Source of the DNA: Lentisphaerota bacterium
GTDB lineage: Bacteria; Verrucomicrobiota; Kiritimatiellia; JAAZAB01
Direction of reading: 5' to 3'
Length of the DNA stretch: 5,363 nt
Assembly: GCA_016182435.1 (NCBI GenBank)
Contig: JACPGN010000134.1
Span: 1 to 5,363, forward strand
The position numbers and the translations under genes are program-made. Position 1 is the first letter of the stretch; each line of letters opens with the position of its first letter. A model generated the notes under the pieces. It saw only the letters and a list, made by a program, of their open reading frames with translations, ran no database searches and was not told the DNA's origin. This document shows positions 5,302-5,363 of the stretch, in pieces.

Positions 5302-5363
5302 GTGGGCTCCCCTCCTGGGAGGGGCAGGGGTGGGTTGGTGGTTCCAGCGGCCACACTTTTACA

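Larger units (their letters stand above)
5146..5335. repeat. Composite palindromic element with outer ACCCACCCC / GGGGTGGGT arms
   Basis: The outer arms ACCCACCCC (5146-5154) and GGGGTGGGT (5327-5335) are perfect 9-bp inverted repeats. Just inside each is a hairpin CCCCTCC..GGAGGGG (5165-5181 and 5309-5324). The centre holds two exact 43-bp tandem copies and a further hairpin. There is no credible reading frame. It looks like a non-autonomous palindromic repeat element with an internally duplicated module. Confidence 0.6.

Overview
The window most resembles a moderately GC-rich Gram-negative bacterial chromosome. The best guess is the Verrucomicrobiota/Kiritimatiellota/Lentisphaerota part of the PVC group. 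The support is indirect: a GlnRS of the eukaryote-derived bacterial type, Sec-exported polyglycine proteins, and many short palindromic intergenic repeats. Nothing here proves the phylum.

Layout. Positions 1-1049 (minus) hold the N-terminal 349 codons of glutaminyl-tRNA synthetase (glnS), cut by the left edge. Positions 1050-1269 are intergenic and contain a 73-bp imperfect palindrome built from 10-bp units. Positions 1270-2775 (minus) hold a complete glutamyl-tRNA synthetase (gltX). Together they form a gltX->glnS pair charging tRNA with Glu and Gln. Positions 2776-2890 are the divergent upstream region, with a candidate gltX promoter.

The right half (about 2885-5140, plus strand) is a tandem array of two paralogous units. 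Each has a promoter-like box with 17-bp spacing, then a secreted glycine-rich protein of about 290 residues with a signal peptide, a conserved VEVLVVAGGG entry strand, a variable polyglycine core, and a conserved GGSGIV.VRYILP..GTVFS[WF][RK] end. Unit 1 (CDS 3186-4064) ends in a clear intrinsic terminator. Unit 2 (CDS 4218-5084, possibly from 4191) has no visible terminator. Unit 1 has about 220 bp of stacked stem-loops between its promoter box and its ribosome-binding site, which unit 2 lacks. After unit 2, what looks like a truncated copy of the same promoter region (about 5114-5140) is followed by another palindrome cluster (5146-5335) containing an exact 43-bp tandem repeat. This hints at a third, interrupted unit.

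The synthetase pair is ordinary housekeeping. The noteworthy part is the glycine-rich tandem array and the palindromic elements around it. No function for the glycine-rich proteins can be read from sequence beyond export and a probable structural, adhesive or surface role.
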